Shown here: piece by piece, positions 1 through 7,202 of the stretch
How positions within the stretch are numbered: the first letter of the stretch is position 1
How the letters are laid out: every line of letters starts with the position of its first letter
Assembly (NCBI GenBank): GCA_017963165.1
Contig: JAGCTZ010000139.1
Coordinates: 1-10,609, forward strand
Reading direction: 5' to 3'
From: Treponema sp.
GTDB taxonomy: Bacteria; Spirochaetota; Spirochaetia; Treponematales; Treponemataceae
DNA: 10,609 nucleotides
Notes under the pieces: generated by a model
Database searches by the model: none
Told to the model about the DNA's origin: nothing
The model's input: the letters and a program-made list of their open reading frames with translations, nothing else
Translations under genes and position numbers: made by a program

Positions 1-143
1 GTCTTTCTACAACACGAGACGCAGACCGCATCATAATGCTTGAAGAAGGCCGTATAATAGAAGAGGGAACGCATAAACAGCTGCTTGCTAAAGAGGGTAA
101 GTATGCTCAGATGTGGAATGCCCAGGCGGGAAAATATAACTAA
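1..143 (+). CDS. ABC transporter ATP-binding protein, C-terminal end only (partial)
   Basis: Reading from base 3, 46 codons run to a TAA at 141-143: LSTTRDADRIIMLEEGRIIE, then EGTHKQLL and a short tail. This is the classic end of an ABC ATPase domain. LST is what follows the switch (H-loop) histidine in the motif HRLST, so the window starts just after that histidine. The next strand and 'GRIIEEGTHKQLL' are typical of exporter-type (MsbA/LmrA-like, fused membrane and ATPase) proteins, which hydrolyse ATP at the cytoplasmic face to drive transport. The substrate cannot be told from this fragment. The gene converges on the sensor kinase on the other strand and its stop overlaps the kinase stop, so there is no room for a terminator between them. 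Confidence 0.85.
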   Translation, partial: LSTTRDADRIIMLEEGRIIEEGTHKQLLAKEGKYAQMWNAQAGKYN

Positions 144-1477
144 ACAGAAGTTGTTTCAAAAACAATCTTAAAAAGTGCACCGTGTGGTTCTGCTTTTCCT
201 GCAGAAATTCTTGCGCCCAGAGCATCTGCAAGAGTTTTTGCAATGGAAAGACCAAGGCCCGAACCACCTGCACTTCTTGTATGAGCTTCGTCTCCACGGA
301 AAAAGCGTTCAAAAACATGAGGCAATGTTTTCTCAGAAATGCCCGGTCCGTCATCACTTTCGCAGATTATAAGCTCACCATTTTCTCCCCTGCTTGCACT
401 AAGGTTTACAGTACATTTATCTCCCGCAAACTTAACACTGTTAGAAACAAGAACCGTAATAATCTGATGCAGCATTTCTGGATCAGTAGTCAAAGAAAGC
501 TCACCGCCTTCCAGTTCAAATTTAACCTCCGGTGCAACTGCGGCAAATTCTTCGGAAACACGTGTAAATAATTCACCAGGCTTTAGTTCTGTGAGCTGCG
601 GTACTATACGTCGGCTTTCAATTCTTGAAATCTGCAAAAGATTTTCGATTATTGAATGCATTGATTTGGATTCATTTTTTATTGCAATAAGAGATTTTTC
701 CAGCTGTTCAGGATTGTCCTTACCCCAGCGCAGCAAAAGATTTGTCTGTCCTGTAATTACAGTTAGTGGTGTATTCAACTCGTGCGAAACATCACTCGAA
801 AACTGACGCTCTCTTTCAAAGTCGGTTTTTATGTGCATAAAAAGCTCATTAAACGTATCCGAAAGCTCATCAATTTCGTCCCCTCGACCTGTTAATGGCA
901 GCTGTCCGTCAAGATTTTTTATTGTCATGGAACGCGCAGCCTTTGTAATTTTAACAACCGGGCTTATAGTATTTTTTGTAATAAACAGCGACACCAGAAA
1001 TGACAAAAGCAATACAGGAATACCCATAAGCAGAAGAGACAGCGGCAGTTTTGAAAAAATAATACTAAAAGAATCGTTTTCTATATTAAGGGCAACAGCA
1101 CAGACAATTGTCTTATCAATTCTTCTATGAGTTGCGGCATAATAAAGAATATCAAGGTCACCGTCAAAAAAGAAATCCTTTTCAAAATGGCGGATAGCCT
1201 TTCCCCCGGAATCCTTTAACAGCGGCAGAAAAGGATCATTGGTTTCCAGAATATCCTGGGTATACAAATCATAAACTATGTAGGTTATATAATAGGGAAT
1301 ATCATCATAATTGCCGTTCATATAAACAATTTTTTCAGCCTGTTTTAATTGAGCAGTCTGATTAGCCTTTACAATTGAACGGACAAAAAGAAGAAAACCG
1401 ATAGAAAGCAAAAGCACTGCTGTTGTGAGAATGAACATAAACCTAAGCGAGAGTCGGACTGCAAAGGATTTTTTCAT
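140..1477 (-). CDS. Sensor histidine kinase, HAMP/HisKA/HATPase type
   Basis: A 445-residue inner-membrane kinase that should autophosphorylate and pass phosphate to the regulator encoded 7 bp upstream. Order of parts: a basic N-terminus, TM1 about 12-34, a short extracytoplasmic sensor of about 110 residues with no recognised fold, TM2 about 145-167, HAMP about 168-221, and HisKA with phosphoacceptor His232 in SHELNTPL. The ATPase domain has an N-box Asn346 (VSNSVKF), a G1 box DDGPGI (375-380), an F-box FERFF (389-393) and a G2 box GGSGLGL (404-410). All catalytic boxes are present and the length is normal for the class. The start is ATG at 1477-1475 with a weak GAAAG-type ribosome site. The stimulus is unknown. 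The stop (TAG, 142-140) overlaps the stop of the convergent ABC transporter gene. Confidence 0.93.
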   Translation of the reverse strand: MKKSFAVRLSLRFMFILTTAVLLLSIGFLLFVRSIVKANQTAQLKQAEKIVYMNGNYDDIPYYITYIVYDLYTQDILETNDPFLPLLKDSGGKAIRHFEKDFFFDGDLDILYYAATHRRIDKTIVCAVALNIENDSFSIIFSKLPLSLLLMGIPVLLLSFLVSLFITKNTISPVVKITKAARSMTIKNLDGQLPLTGRGDEIDELSDTFNELFMHIKTDFERERQFSSDVSHELNTPLTVITGQTNLLLRWGKDNPEQLEKSLIAIKNESKSMHSIIENLLQISRIESRRIVPQLTELKPGELFTRVSEEFAAVAPEVKFELEGGELSLTTDPEMLHQIITVLVSNSVKFAGDKCTVNLSASRGENGELIICESDDGPGISEKTLPHVFERFFRGDEAHTRSAGGSGLGLSIAKTLADALGARISAGKAEPHGALFKIVFETTSV

Positions 1478-1484
1478 TGTCTTT

Positions 1485-2153
1485 CTACCCCATCATATAA
1501 CCGGCACCACGAACTGTCTTGATGTATTCATCCTTAGTAAAATCAGAAATCTTGGATCTCAGATAACCCACATAAACGTCTACGGTATTTTCATCAATAA
1601 AGTGATCCTTTCCCCAGATTCCGTCGATTATCTGATCGCGGGAAAGCACCTTACCCTGATTTTCTATCAAAAGCTTTAAGAGAAGAAATTCTGTTTTGGA
1701 AAGAGAAATTTCATTATCCAAAACAGAAAGACTCATTCTGTCTACGTTCAGAGAAATATCCTTGTAAGAAAGCGAAACTACCTTATCCTTTGAATAGTTT
1801 ACTCTGCGCAGTAAAGCATTAATACGGGCAAGCAGCTCTTCAATTTCAAAGGGCTTAGGAATATAATCATCGGCACCAAGATTAAGGCCGTTTATTTTAT
1901 CAATTGTTTCTCCGCGGGCAGTTTCCAGAATTACAGGAACTGTTGACTCCGCTCGTATACGGCGAAGAACTTCAAGACCATTCAACTCCGGAAGCATAAC
2001 ATCCAGGAGCACAAGGTCAGGTTTTTCTTTTTCAAAAGCAGCAAGGGCATCGCGGCCAGTAACCGCAAGACAAGTCTGATAACCCTCATGTTCAAGCTCA
2101 GAAATTACAAAATCAGAAATTCCTGCATCATCTTCTACAATTAAAATTTTCAT
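1485..2153 (-). CDS. Response regulator, OmpR/PhoB family
   Basis: A 222-residue DNA-binding regulator, partner of the downstream kinase. Receiver domain 1-118: acidic pocket Glu7-Asp8-Asp9, phosphoacceptor Asp51 in LVLLDVMLPELNG, switch Thr78, and Lys100 in the usual KPF motif. The C-terminal winged helix (about 125-222) has the family's recognition-helix pattern VDVYVGYLRSKI and ends in IKTVRGAGYMMG, close to the standard family ending. I chose the ATG at 2153-2151, because MKILIVEDD is the normal N-terminus and a GGGG purine stretch lies 5 nt upstream. A TTG five codons earlier (2168) is a less likely alternative. An oddity is Glu77 just before the switch Thr (ILETAR), where a hydrophobic residue is normal. 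Target genes are unknown; the divergent lipoprotein gene is a candidate. Confidence 0.94.
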   Translation of the reverse strand: MKILIVEDDAGISDFVISELEHEGYQTCLAVTGRDALAAFEKEKPDLVLLDVMLPELNGLEVLRRIRAESTVPVILETARGETIDKINGLNLGADDYIPKPFEIEELLARINALLRRVNYSKDKVVSLSYKDISLNVDRMSLSVLDNEISLSKTEFLLLKLLIENQGKVLSRDQIIDGIWGKDHFIDENTVDVYVGYLRSKISDFTKDEYIKTVRGAGYMMG

Positions 2154-2185
2154 ACGAACCCCGCTCAAATTGCTGTTTTTATTGT

Positions 2186-2214
2186 ATCATAAGTTAGTTT
2201 ATTAGGATAGTAAA
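2186..2214 (-). promoter_or_regulatory. Sigma-70-like promoter for the two-component operon
   Basis: On the minus strand, TTTACT (2214-2209) and TATGAT (2191-2186) are separated by exactly 17 bp, matching the -35 and -10 consensus at 4 or 5 of 6 positions each. It begins only 5 bp after the stop codon of the preceding gene and would give a leader of about 25-30 nt before the regulator ATG. This suggests that the regulator and kinase can be transcribed independently of the exported-protein gene upstream. Prediction by eye only. Confidence 0.5.
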
Positions 2215-2219
2215 ACCAA

Positions 2220-2837
2220 TTATTCTGATTCTAAGGTCTGTTCAGCTTCTGAGTCAGCATCCAGATTTTCAGTATCTGAAGCAGAATCTTCAGATGCGTC
2301 TTCGGCTTCAGCTTCTTCTTCTGGTGGTTCAGGTAAAGGAATTGTCAGATCAAAATCTACAGGCTCAACAAGCTTGCCGTTAAAAGAAGAAACATTCTGT
2401 ATAGAAAGGGAAAAATAATCATCTTCCATTTGTAAAATAATTCGGACGGTATCACCCCTTCTGTTAAAAATAAATCTTGTACCATCTGGCAGAGGTTCGT
2501 CATCAATAATAAAAGAATCCTGATTTACTGAACGGGGATTAATACTCTGGGTAAAGGTAATTTCAAGGGCTATTGTATCATCATCAAGACGGTGAATATT
2601 GGTTTTGGCAACCTCCATAACATCGTCCTTCATATATATGCGGTTTCCACGGTAATAAATAATACTGTCCGGATCTTTAGGGGGAAGCTTTGGTGGTTCA
2701 AAAAAAGGCTGTTCCTGATCAGGAGGTAAAGGAGGAAAATCCTCCTGACCAGGATTGGCCGCAAGCACCATACAAGGCACTGTCATAAAAAAGGAGAAAA
2801 AAAGAAAATTAATACAGTGCTTCGTTAAGCATTTCAT
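2220..2837 (-). CDS. Exported protein: proline-rich linker, Ig-like (SbsA-type) core, acidic tail
   Basis: A 205-residue protein counted from the ATG at 2837. The N-terminus MKCLTKHC followed by a hydrophobic stretch and VLA-AN looks like a Sec signal peptide cleaved near residue 26, so it is probably periplasmic or surface located. Next comes a Pro-rich stretch (about 28-58, with PPLPPD and PPKLPPKDPD). A core of about 60-170 follows, including INPRSVNQDSFIIDDEPL and SLSIQNVSSFNGKLVEP. That pattern resembles bacterial Ig-like domains of the SbsA/Big_5 type, although I am not certain. The last 35 residues are almost all Glu, Asp, Ser and Ala. No catalytic motif is visible. A TTG six codons earlier (2855) is an alternative start, and the GGAG site lies rather far (12 nt) from the ATG. 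It precedes the two-component genes on the same strand and may provide a ligand or accessory sensor, which is a guess. Confidence 0.75.
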   Translation of the reverse strand: MKCLTKHCINFLFFSFFMTVPCMVLAANPGQEDFPPLPPDQEQPFFEPPKLPPKDPDSIIYYRGNRIYMKDDVMEVAKTNIHRLDDDTIALEITFTQSINPRSVNQDSFIIDDEPLPDGTRFIFNRRGDTVRIILQMEDDYFSLSIQNVSSFNGKLVEPVDFDLTIPLPEPPEEEAEAEDASEDSASDTENLDADSEAEQTLESE

Positions 2838-2900
2838 GATTTGAGTATACTCCAAAAGCTTTCAGAAAAAATGAGAATATGGCAAGTTTTTAATAAGAGT

Positions 2901-2940
2901 TTTCTTAGAAATCTTTTAAGGAATTTTCAAGATTTTAAGA
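2901..2940. promoter_or_regulatory. Possible operator: phased TTTTAAG-like repeats in a divergent spacer
   Basis: Between the two divergent exported-protein genes lies a run of similar short boxes: TTTCTTAGAAA (2901-2911, a near-palindrome), TTTTAAGG (2914-2921), TTTTCAAGA (2924-2932) and TTTTAAGA (2933-2940). Starts are spaced about 9-10 bp. OmpR/PhoB-family regulators typically bind tandem direct repeats with about one helical turn of spacing, and one such regulator is encoded 0.75 kb away. The region is very AT-rich, so chance similarity is possible. Confidence 0.3.
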
Positions 2941-2954
2941 ATTACAGGTATTAT
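2925..2954 (+). promoter_or_regulatory. Weak candidate promoter for the beta-helix lipoprotein gene
   Basis: TTTCAA (2925-2930) and TATTAT (2949-2954) with an 18-bp spacer form a mediocre sigma-70-like promoter about 38 bp before the ATG. TATATT at 2952-2957 is an overlapping alternative -10. The -35 lies inside the TTTTAAG-like repeats, which would suit regulation by a bound activator or repressor. Confidence 0.25.
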
Positions 2955-2991
2955 ATTTCACACTGTAACAATTGATTTTCTGGAGGTTTTT

Positions 2992-5058
2992 ATGAAAAAA
3001 AATTGCTTTAGTATTTTTATGATTTTACTGATTCTTACTGGTTGCTCCAACTCTTGTGCCGGAACAAATAATAAAAACCAGACAAGACCTGACGGGCAAG
3101 TCCCGGGACCTGCTCCTTCCGGAGGTGGATTTGGTCAGAGTATAGAAATAATTGATGATGGCAGTACCACAAATTATTCTGATAATACAACTGCCGCTGC
3201 TTCTGCAGTAATTGCAGAGGATCTTTACGAAAACTTTACAGCAGACGGAACCGTAAAAATTACTTTTAATGGCACCACTTGGACAAGCTCTTTTGAAGGA
3301 GCCGCCAATGCAGATGAGGTTTCTATTAAGAAAGTAGAAAATTCTACAGAAGACGAAGCTTCGCAGGGTGTGGAAATCCAGTATAAGGGAAAGTCTAAGA
3401 TTAAATATGTACTTTCGGGAAGCTTTACCGGTACAGTTTTTATTAAAAACAAAAAGGCCGACGCAGCAGTAGTATTGAATAATGTAAATATTACCAGTGC
3501 AGATGGCAGCGGACCGGTTTTACGATTCAGCGCAGAAGAAACTCGTACCTTTATTGTTGTTCCGGCAGGTACTACAAATACCCTTACAGACACCCGACTT
3601 CTTAATCAGAGCAGCACAATGTATGATGACAAAAAAGGCTCTGTTTATGCAAAAGGCGCCCTGATTTTTACAGGCGAATCTTCTACAAAAGCCGGCGGAA
3701 CACTGAACATTGTAAACACAGGCTACAAGCATGCCGTTTACACCAAAGATTACATCAGAATTGCAGACCTTACTTTGAATGTTACCGTAGAAGGCCAGAC
3801 CGGCCGCGACTGTATTCGTGCCCTTAATGCAATTATTGTTGACGGCGGAAACATAAACCTTATTGGAAACGGTACAATTACAGATGATGAAAGCGCAGGC
3901 TTACGCGTCGACGGAGAAGATGCAGATGAAGACGACATGACTGTTGAATATACTGCAGGGGCCGGATTTATAATCATCAATGGCGGAAACATTAACATTA
4001 AAACTGTTGCAAAAGGAATTACCGCCCACTGGAAGTCTGCAAGCAGCGTAATAGGAAATTCAAAATACACTGCTACTACCAACACTTCGCTTTTGTGCAG
4101 CAATTATCTTAAGGGTACAAGCGCCAGTCTGCCAAACCCTTTTGTAGAAATAAACGGCGGAAACATTAATGTTGTAACAACCGGCCAGCCTTATGAAGGT
4201 CGCACTGATGATGACCCAAGCTGCTCACCGGAAGGAATTGAAGCCAAAGCCGACCTTACAATAAATGCCGGAAACATTAACCTACAGACAACTGATGATG
4301 CAATTAATGCAGGAGGAAACATTGTAATAAACGGTGGCGCAATTTATGCCTGCAGCTCCCTTAATGATGCAATTGACTCAAACGGCAAAAAAGGAATTAC
4401 AATCAACGGTGGAGTTATAGTAGCAATCGGCGGAAACGGCGGCGAATGTTCCTTTGACTGCGATAATGCCCCTCTTACAATAAACGGCGGTTATGTGCTT
4501 GGCTTTGGCGGCTCAAACTACACTGCCCCTTCTTCCGGCGGAAAACAGATGACAATGGTTTTAGGCGGCACAAGTGCAGGCTCGGCAAACACAAGCTTTG
4601 CTGTAGTAGATTCAAAGAATAATCCGGTATTTGTTTACACCCTGCCGGCAGCCACTGGCGAAGTATTTATTCTTTCAAATCCTGAGCTTAAAAGCGGCAC
4701 TAGCTACAGCGTAAAGACAGGGGTTACAGTAAAAACAGGTTCGGCAAGCCGCTTCCATAACCTTTATATTACCATGCCTTCTGTCAGCGGCGGCACAGAA
4801 AGCCTTAGTAGCATTTCTACAACAGGCAGCAGCACAGTCTATACAGATTCCAATGCAGGACGAGGCGGTTTTGGTGGTCGTGGAGGTAAAGGCAACTTTG
4901 GTGACAGAAACGCTTTTGACAACCAGAAAAACTTTGGCGGTCGTGGCGGCAACTTTAGGAATGGGCAGCTGCCGGAAGATATGCCCGAGCCGCCTGATGG
5001 AATGACACCACCAGATGGCATGAACTTTCAGCGGGGTGGTAAAGGAAAACTTAGATAA
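2992..5058 (+). CDS. Cthe_2159-type carbohydrate-binding beta-helix lipoprotein
   Basis: A 688-residue exported lipoprotein with signal peptide 1-17 and lipobox LTGC, giving the lipidated Cys18. A Gly/Pro-rich linker (about 35-50) leads to a region from about 75 to 520 that follows the Cthe_2159 (formerly DUF4353) pattern: KYVLSGSFTGTVFI, VVLNNVNITSADG and PAGTTNTLTD. At least seven helix rungs then carry the repeat INGGNIN or a variant, near residues 283, 329, 387, 424, 446, 471 and 497. Members of this family are parallel beta-helix proteins, and the founder from Clostridium thermocellum binds cellulose and acidic sugars, so attachment to plant or host polysaccharide is likely. A C-terminal domain (about 517-600) is followed by a Gly/Arg tail (GRGGFGGRGG) with PPDGM repeats. 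GGAGG lies 5 nt before the ATG. It is probably surface-anchored in the outer membrane. The sugar bound here is unknown. Confidence 0.85.
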   Translation: MKKNCFSIFMILLILTGCSNSCAGTNNKNQTRPDGQVPGPAPSGGGFGQSIEIIDDGSTTNYSDNTTAAASAVIAEDLYENFTADGTVKITFNGTTWTSSFEGAANADEVSIKKVENSTEDEASQGVEIQYKGKSKIKYVLSGSFTGTVFIKNKKADAAVVLNNVNITSADGSGPVLRFSAEETRTFIVVPAGTTNTLTDTRLLNQSSTMYDDKKGSVYAKGALIFTGESSTKAGGTLNIVNTGYKHAVYTKDYIRIADLTLNVTVEGQTGRDCIRALNAIIVDGGNINLIGNGTITDDESAGLRVDGEDADEDDMTVEYTAGAGFIIINGGNINIKTVAKGITAHWKSASSVIGNSKYTATTNTSLLCSNYLKGTSASLPNPFVEINGGNINVVTTGQPYEGRTDDDPSCSPEGIEAKADLTINAGNINLQTTDDAINAGGNIVINGGAIYACSSLNDAIDSNGKKGITINGGVIVAIGGNGGECSFDCDNAPLTINGGYVLGFGGSNYTAPSSGGKQMTMVLGGTSAGSANTSFAVVDSKNNPVFVYTLPAATGEVFILSNPELKSGTSYSVKTGVTVKTGSASRFHNLYITMPSVSGGTESLSSISTTGSSTVYTDSNAGRGGFGGRGGKGNFGDRNAFDNQKNFGGRGGNFRNGQLPEDMPEPPDGMTPPDGMNFQRGGKGKLR

Positions 5059-5065
5059 AAAAAGG

Positions 5066-5122
5066 CCCTTCGACAGGCTCAGGGACCACGTTCAATTTCG
5101 CGGTTCCTGAGCTTGTCGAAGG
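5066..5122. repeat. Palindromic intergenic repeat, 21-bp arms (family A, complete copy)
   Basis: Arm 5067-5087 (CCTTCGACAGGCTCAGGG plus ACC) is the inverted complement of arm 5102-5122 (GGTTCCTGAGCTTGTCGAAGG) except at two positions. These would be G-U pairs in RNA of one strand. The loop is 14 nt. On the minus strand the hairpin is followed by GCC and seven Ts that run into the end of the lipoprotein gene, so it can also act as a second terminator for the convergent transketolase transcript. Single arms of the same family recur at 9243-9425 and a deleted copy at 10321-10345. I recall closely similar sequences scattered between genes in many unrelated bacteria. Confidence 0.85.
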
Positions 5123-5123
5123 A

Positions 5124-5183
5124 CGCAATGACGGGTTAAATAAAAATCGCCTGCGTCATTGCGAGCCGCAGGCGAAGCAATCC
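5124..5183. repeat. Second palindromic repeat (family B, CGTCATTGCGAG...GAAGCAATCC)
   Basis: The segment CGTCATTGCGAG (5154-5165) followed by GGCGAAGCAATCC (5171-5183) matches a widely scattered intergenic repeat that I recall from several bacterial phyla. Two alternative hairpins exist: CGCAATGACG (5124-5133) with CGTCATTGCG (5154-5163), and CGCCTGCG (5148-5155) with CGCAGGCG (5167-5174). They share bases and so cannot form together. The element directly abuts the family A palindrome. Confidence 0.7.
5138..5175 (-). terminator. Intrinsic terminator of the transketolase transcript
   Basis: On the minus strand a perfect 9-bp stem (TCGCCTGCG, 5175-5167, with CGCAGGCGA, 5155-5147) and an 11-nt loop are followed at once by TTTTTATTT (5146-5138). 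It starts 29 nt after the transketolase stop. The stem is built from the family B repeat, so a repeat seems to have been put to use as a terminator. Confidence 0.75.
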
Positions 5184-5203
5184 ATTTTAATTAACGGATT
5201 AAT

Positions 5204-7180
5204 TTATTTTTTTAACAGTTTTGCCAGATTCTTAGCAGTAAATCCAAGATATTCAGCAACCTTGTTAGCTGGACCAGAAGTACCGAATGTATCAATACAG
5301 AAGCAGTTTTCTTTAGAAGTAAACTGGAGCCATTCCATAGAAATACCGGCTTCGGTACAAACAACGCGCTTTGCAGGTCCAATGATTGCTTCCTGCTTAG
5401 CCTTAGGAAGATTTTCGAACTTCTTAAGATCTGGAACAGAAACAATGCGGATCTTCTTTTCAGGAACCATCTCGGCAGCCTGCAAAGCCATATTAACTTC
5501 TGAACCACTTGCAAGAATTGTGATATCCGGATTAGCATCACCAGTCTTAACAATGTAAGCACCGTTAGAAGCCATGCTCTTCTTCCAGCTCTTGTCATCC
5601 TTTGCATAAACAGCAAGTGCCTGGCGTGTAAATGCCATACAAACAGGATGATCTTTAGAAGCGTAAGCTATCTTCCATGCTTCCATAGATTCTTCAGGGT
5701 CACCAGGGCGGATTGCCTGAACGCCAGGAATTGCACGCAAAGAAGTCATTGTTTCAATTGGCTGGTGAGTTGGACCATCTTCTCCAACGTAGATTGAATC
5801 GTGTGTAAATACATAAATTACCGGCTGCTTCATCAAAGAAACAACGCGCAAGCTTGGACGGAGGTAATCTGCAAATACTAAGAATGTAGCACAGAATGGA
5901 CGGAGACCACCATGCAATGAAATACCTGCACAAACAGCAGACATTGCAAACTCGCGGATACCGTATTCAATTGTACGACCAGCGCGGTTAGCAGGGCTAA
6001 AGGTTCCGTTATCTGTTGCCTTGAATGCAGTTTTGTTTGGTCCCATAAGGTCTGCAGAACCACCAACAAGGTTAGCATAGCGTGCAGCAATTACGTTCAA
6101 AGCTTTACCGGAAGCATCGCGTGTAGCACAAGCATCGCCTACTTTGTAAGCAACATCCTTTACGCTTGCATCTGTAACTGCATCTGAATGGTAAGCATCC
6201 CAGAGCTTCTTGAGTTCTGGATTTTCTTTTGCCCATGCAGCAAATTCAGCATTCCAGTCTGCTTCTGCCTTAGCAAATGCAGCCTTCTTCTTTTCAAAAT
6301 ATTTGTAAGCTTCTGGAACAACATAGAAGTCCTGATCAACAGGAAGTCCAAGCTTTTTCTTAGCAGCCTTAATTCCTTCTGCACCAAGTGGAGCACCGTG
6401 AACATCAGCAGTTCCCTGCTTTGGAGCACCCTTACCAATTACAGACTTGAGCATAATCAATGTTGGCTGATCCTTGCACTTCTTAGCTTCTTTTACAAGG
6501 GCAACAATTCCTTCTACATCGTACATGCTTCCCTTAAGAACCTGCCAGCCGTATGCCTTATAGCGTGCAGCAATATTATCTGTAAATGTAATGTCTGTAT
6601 TACCGTCAATAGAAATCTTGTTCTGATCGTAAAATACAATCAATTTTCCAAGCTTAAGATTTCCGGCAAGAGAACAAGCTTCAGAAGCAACACCTTCCTG
6701 AAGACATCCTTCTCCAACTAAAGAATATGTATAATGGTCAACAATCTTATGATTTTTTGTGTTGAACTTTGCAGCAAGCATCTGTTCTGCAACAGCCATA
6801 CCAACAGCCATTGAAACGCCCTGTCCAAGTGGACCACCAGTACATTCAACACCGTCTGTATCACCAAATTCCGGGTGACCTGGACACTTAGAACCAACCT
6901 GACGGAAGTTCTTAATATCATCCATGCCTACCTTGTAACCAGCAAGGTGAAGGATACTGTAAAGAAGCATAGAACCATGACCTGCAGAAAGTACAAAACG
7001 GTCTCTGTCTGCCCATTTTGAATTAGCAGGATTGTGCTTCATTACTTCACCGTACAAAACTGCAGCAGCTTCTGCAGCACCAAGAGGAAGGCCTGGGTGA
7101 CCTGAATTTGCCTTCTGAATTGCGTCCATTGACAAGCTGCGGATAGAAAGTGCAACTGCCTCAACACCTTTTTTGTCCAT
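5204..7180 (-). CDS. tkt: Transketolase
   Basis: A full-length 658-residue transketolase. It transfers two-carbon ketol units between pentose, tetrose, triose and hexose phosphates in the cytoplasmic non-oxidative pentose phosphate pathway, using thiamine diphosphate and a divalent metal. Family residues visible: His28 in SGHPG, His68 in AGHGS, His102 in CPGHPE, the GGPLGQG loop (115-121), His261, the catalytic Glu410 in EYGIRE, GEDGPTHQP (466-474, with His472) and Arg519. The metal and cofactor motif reads GEGCLQEG (156-163), where GDG is usual, followed by Asn187 and Ile189 in DQNKISIDG. The start is ATG with AGGAG 8 nt upstream. It is last in an apparent operon, 22 bp after the PTS IIA gene, and is followed by strong terminators. 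Transketolase, not the DXP synthase relative, is supported by length and by the DGPTHQP motif. Confidence 0.96.
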   Translation of the reverse strand: MDKKGVEAVALSIRSLSMDAIQKANSGHPGLPLGAAEAAAVLYGEVMKHNPANSKWADRDRFVLSAGHGSMLLYSILHLAGYKVGMDDIKNFRQVGSKCPGHPEFGDTDGVECTGGPLGQGVSMAVGMAVAEQMLAAKFNTKNHKIVDHYTYSLVGEGCLQEGVASEACSLAGNLKLGKLIVFYDQNKISIDGNTDITFTDNIAARYKAYGWQVLKGSMYDVEGIVALVKEAKKCKDQPTLIMLKSVIGKGAPKQGTADVHGAPLGAEGIKAAKKKLGLPVDQDFYVVPEAYKYFEKKKAAFAKAEADWNAEFAAWAKENPELKKLWDAYHSDAVTDASVKDVAYKVGDACATRDASGKALNVIAARYANLVGGSADLMGPNKTAFKATDNGTFSPANRAGRTIEYGIREFAMSAVCAGISLHGGLRPFCATFLVFADYLRPSLRVVSLMKQPVIYVFTHDSIYVGEDGPTHQPIETMTSLRAIPGVQAIRPGDPEESMEAWKIAYASKDHPVCMAFTRQALAVYAKDDKSWKKSMASNGAYIVKTGDANPDITILASGSEVNMALQAAEMVPEKKIRIVSVPDLKKFENLPKAKQEAIIGPAKRVVCTEAGISMEWLQFTSKENCFCIDTFGTSGPANKVAEYLGFTAKNLAKLLKK

Positions 7181-7202
7181 AAAATATTCTCCTAATTTAT
7201 TA

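Noticed and set aside
2841..2850. GAGTATACTC palindrome as an operator or as a -10 giving a leaderless transcript
   Set aside because: It is only 10 bp, no matching -35 lies at a proper distance, and such a short palindrome is expected by chance in AT-rich DNA.
5176..5217. A plus-strand terminator for the beta-helix gene (AATCC...GGATT followed by a T-rich run)
   Set aside because: The stem is only 5 bp with a long loop, and the T-run lies inside the transketolase 3' end. It is too weak to call.
6188..6721. A 177-codon open frame on the + strand inside transketolase
   Set aside because: It is antisense to conserved transketolase sequence, with unusual Phe/Ser/Cys-rich composition and no ribosome site. 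It is a shadow frame.
7181..7202. A riboswitch (thiamine diphosphate type) before transketolase
   Set aside because: Only 22 bp separate it from the preceding gene, too short for an aptamer. I saw no such structure upstream of the operon either.
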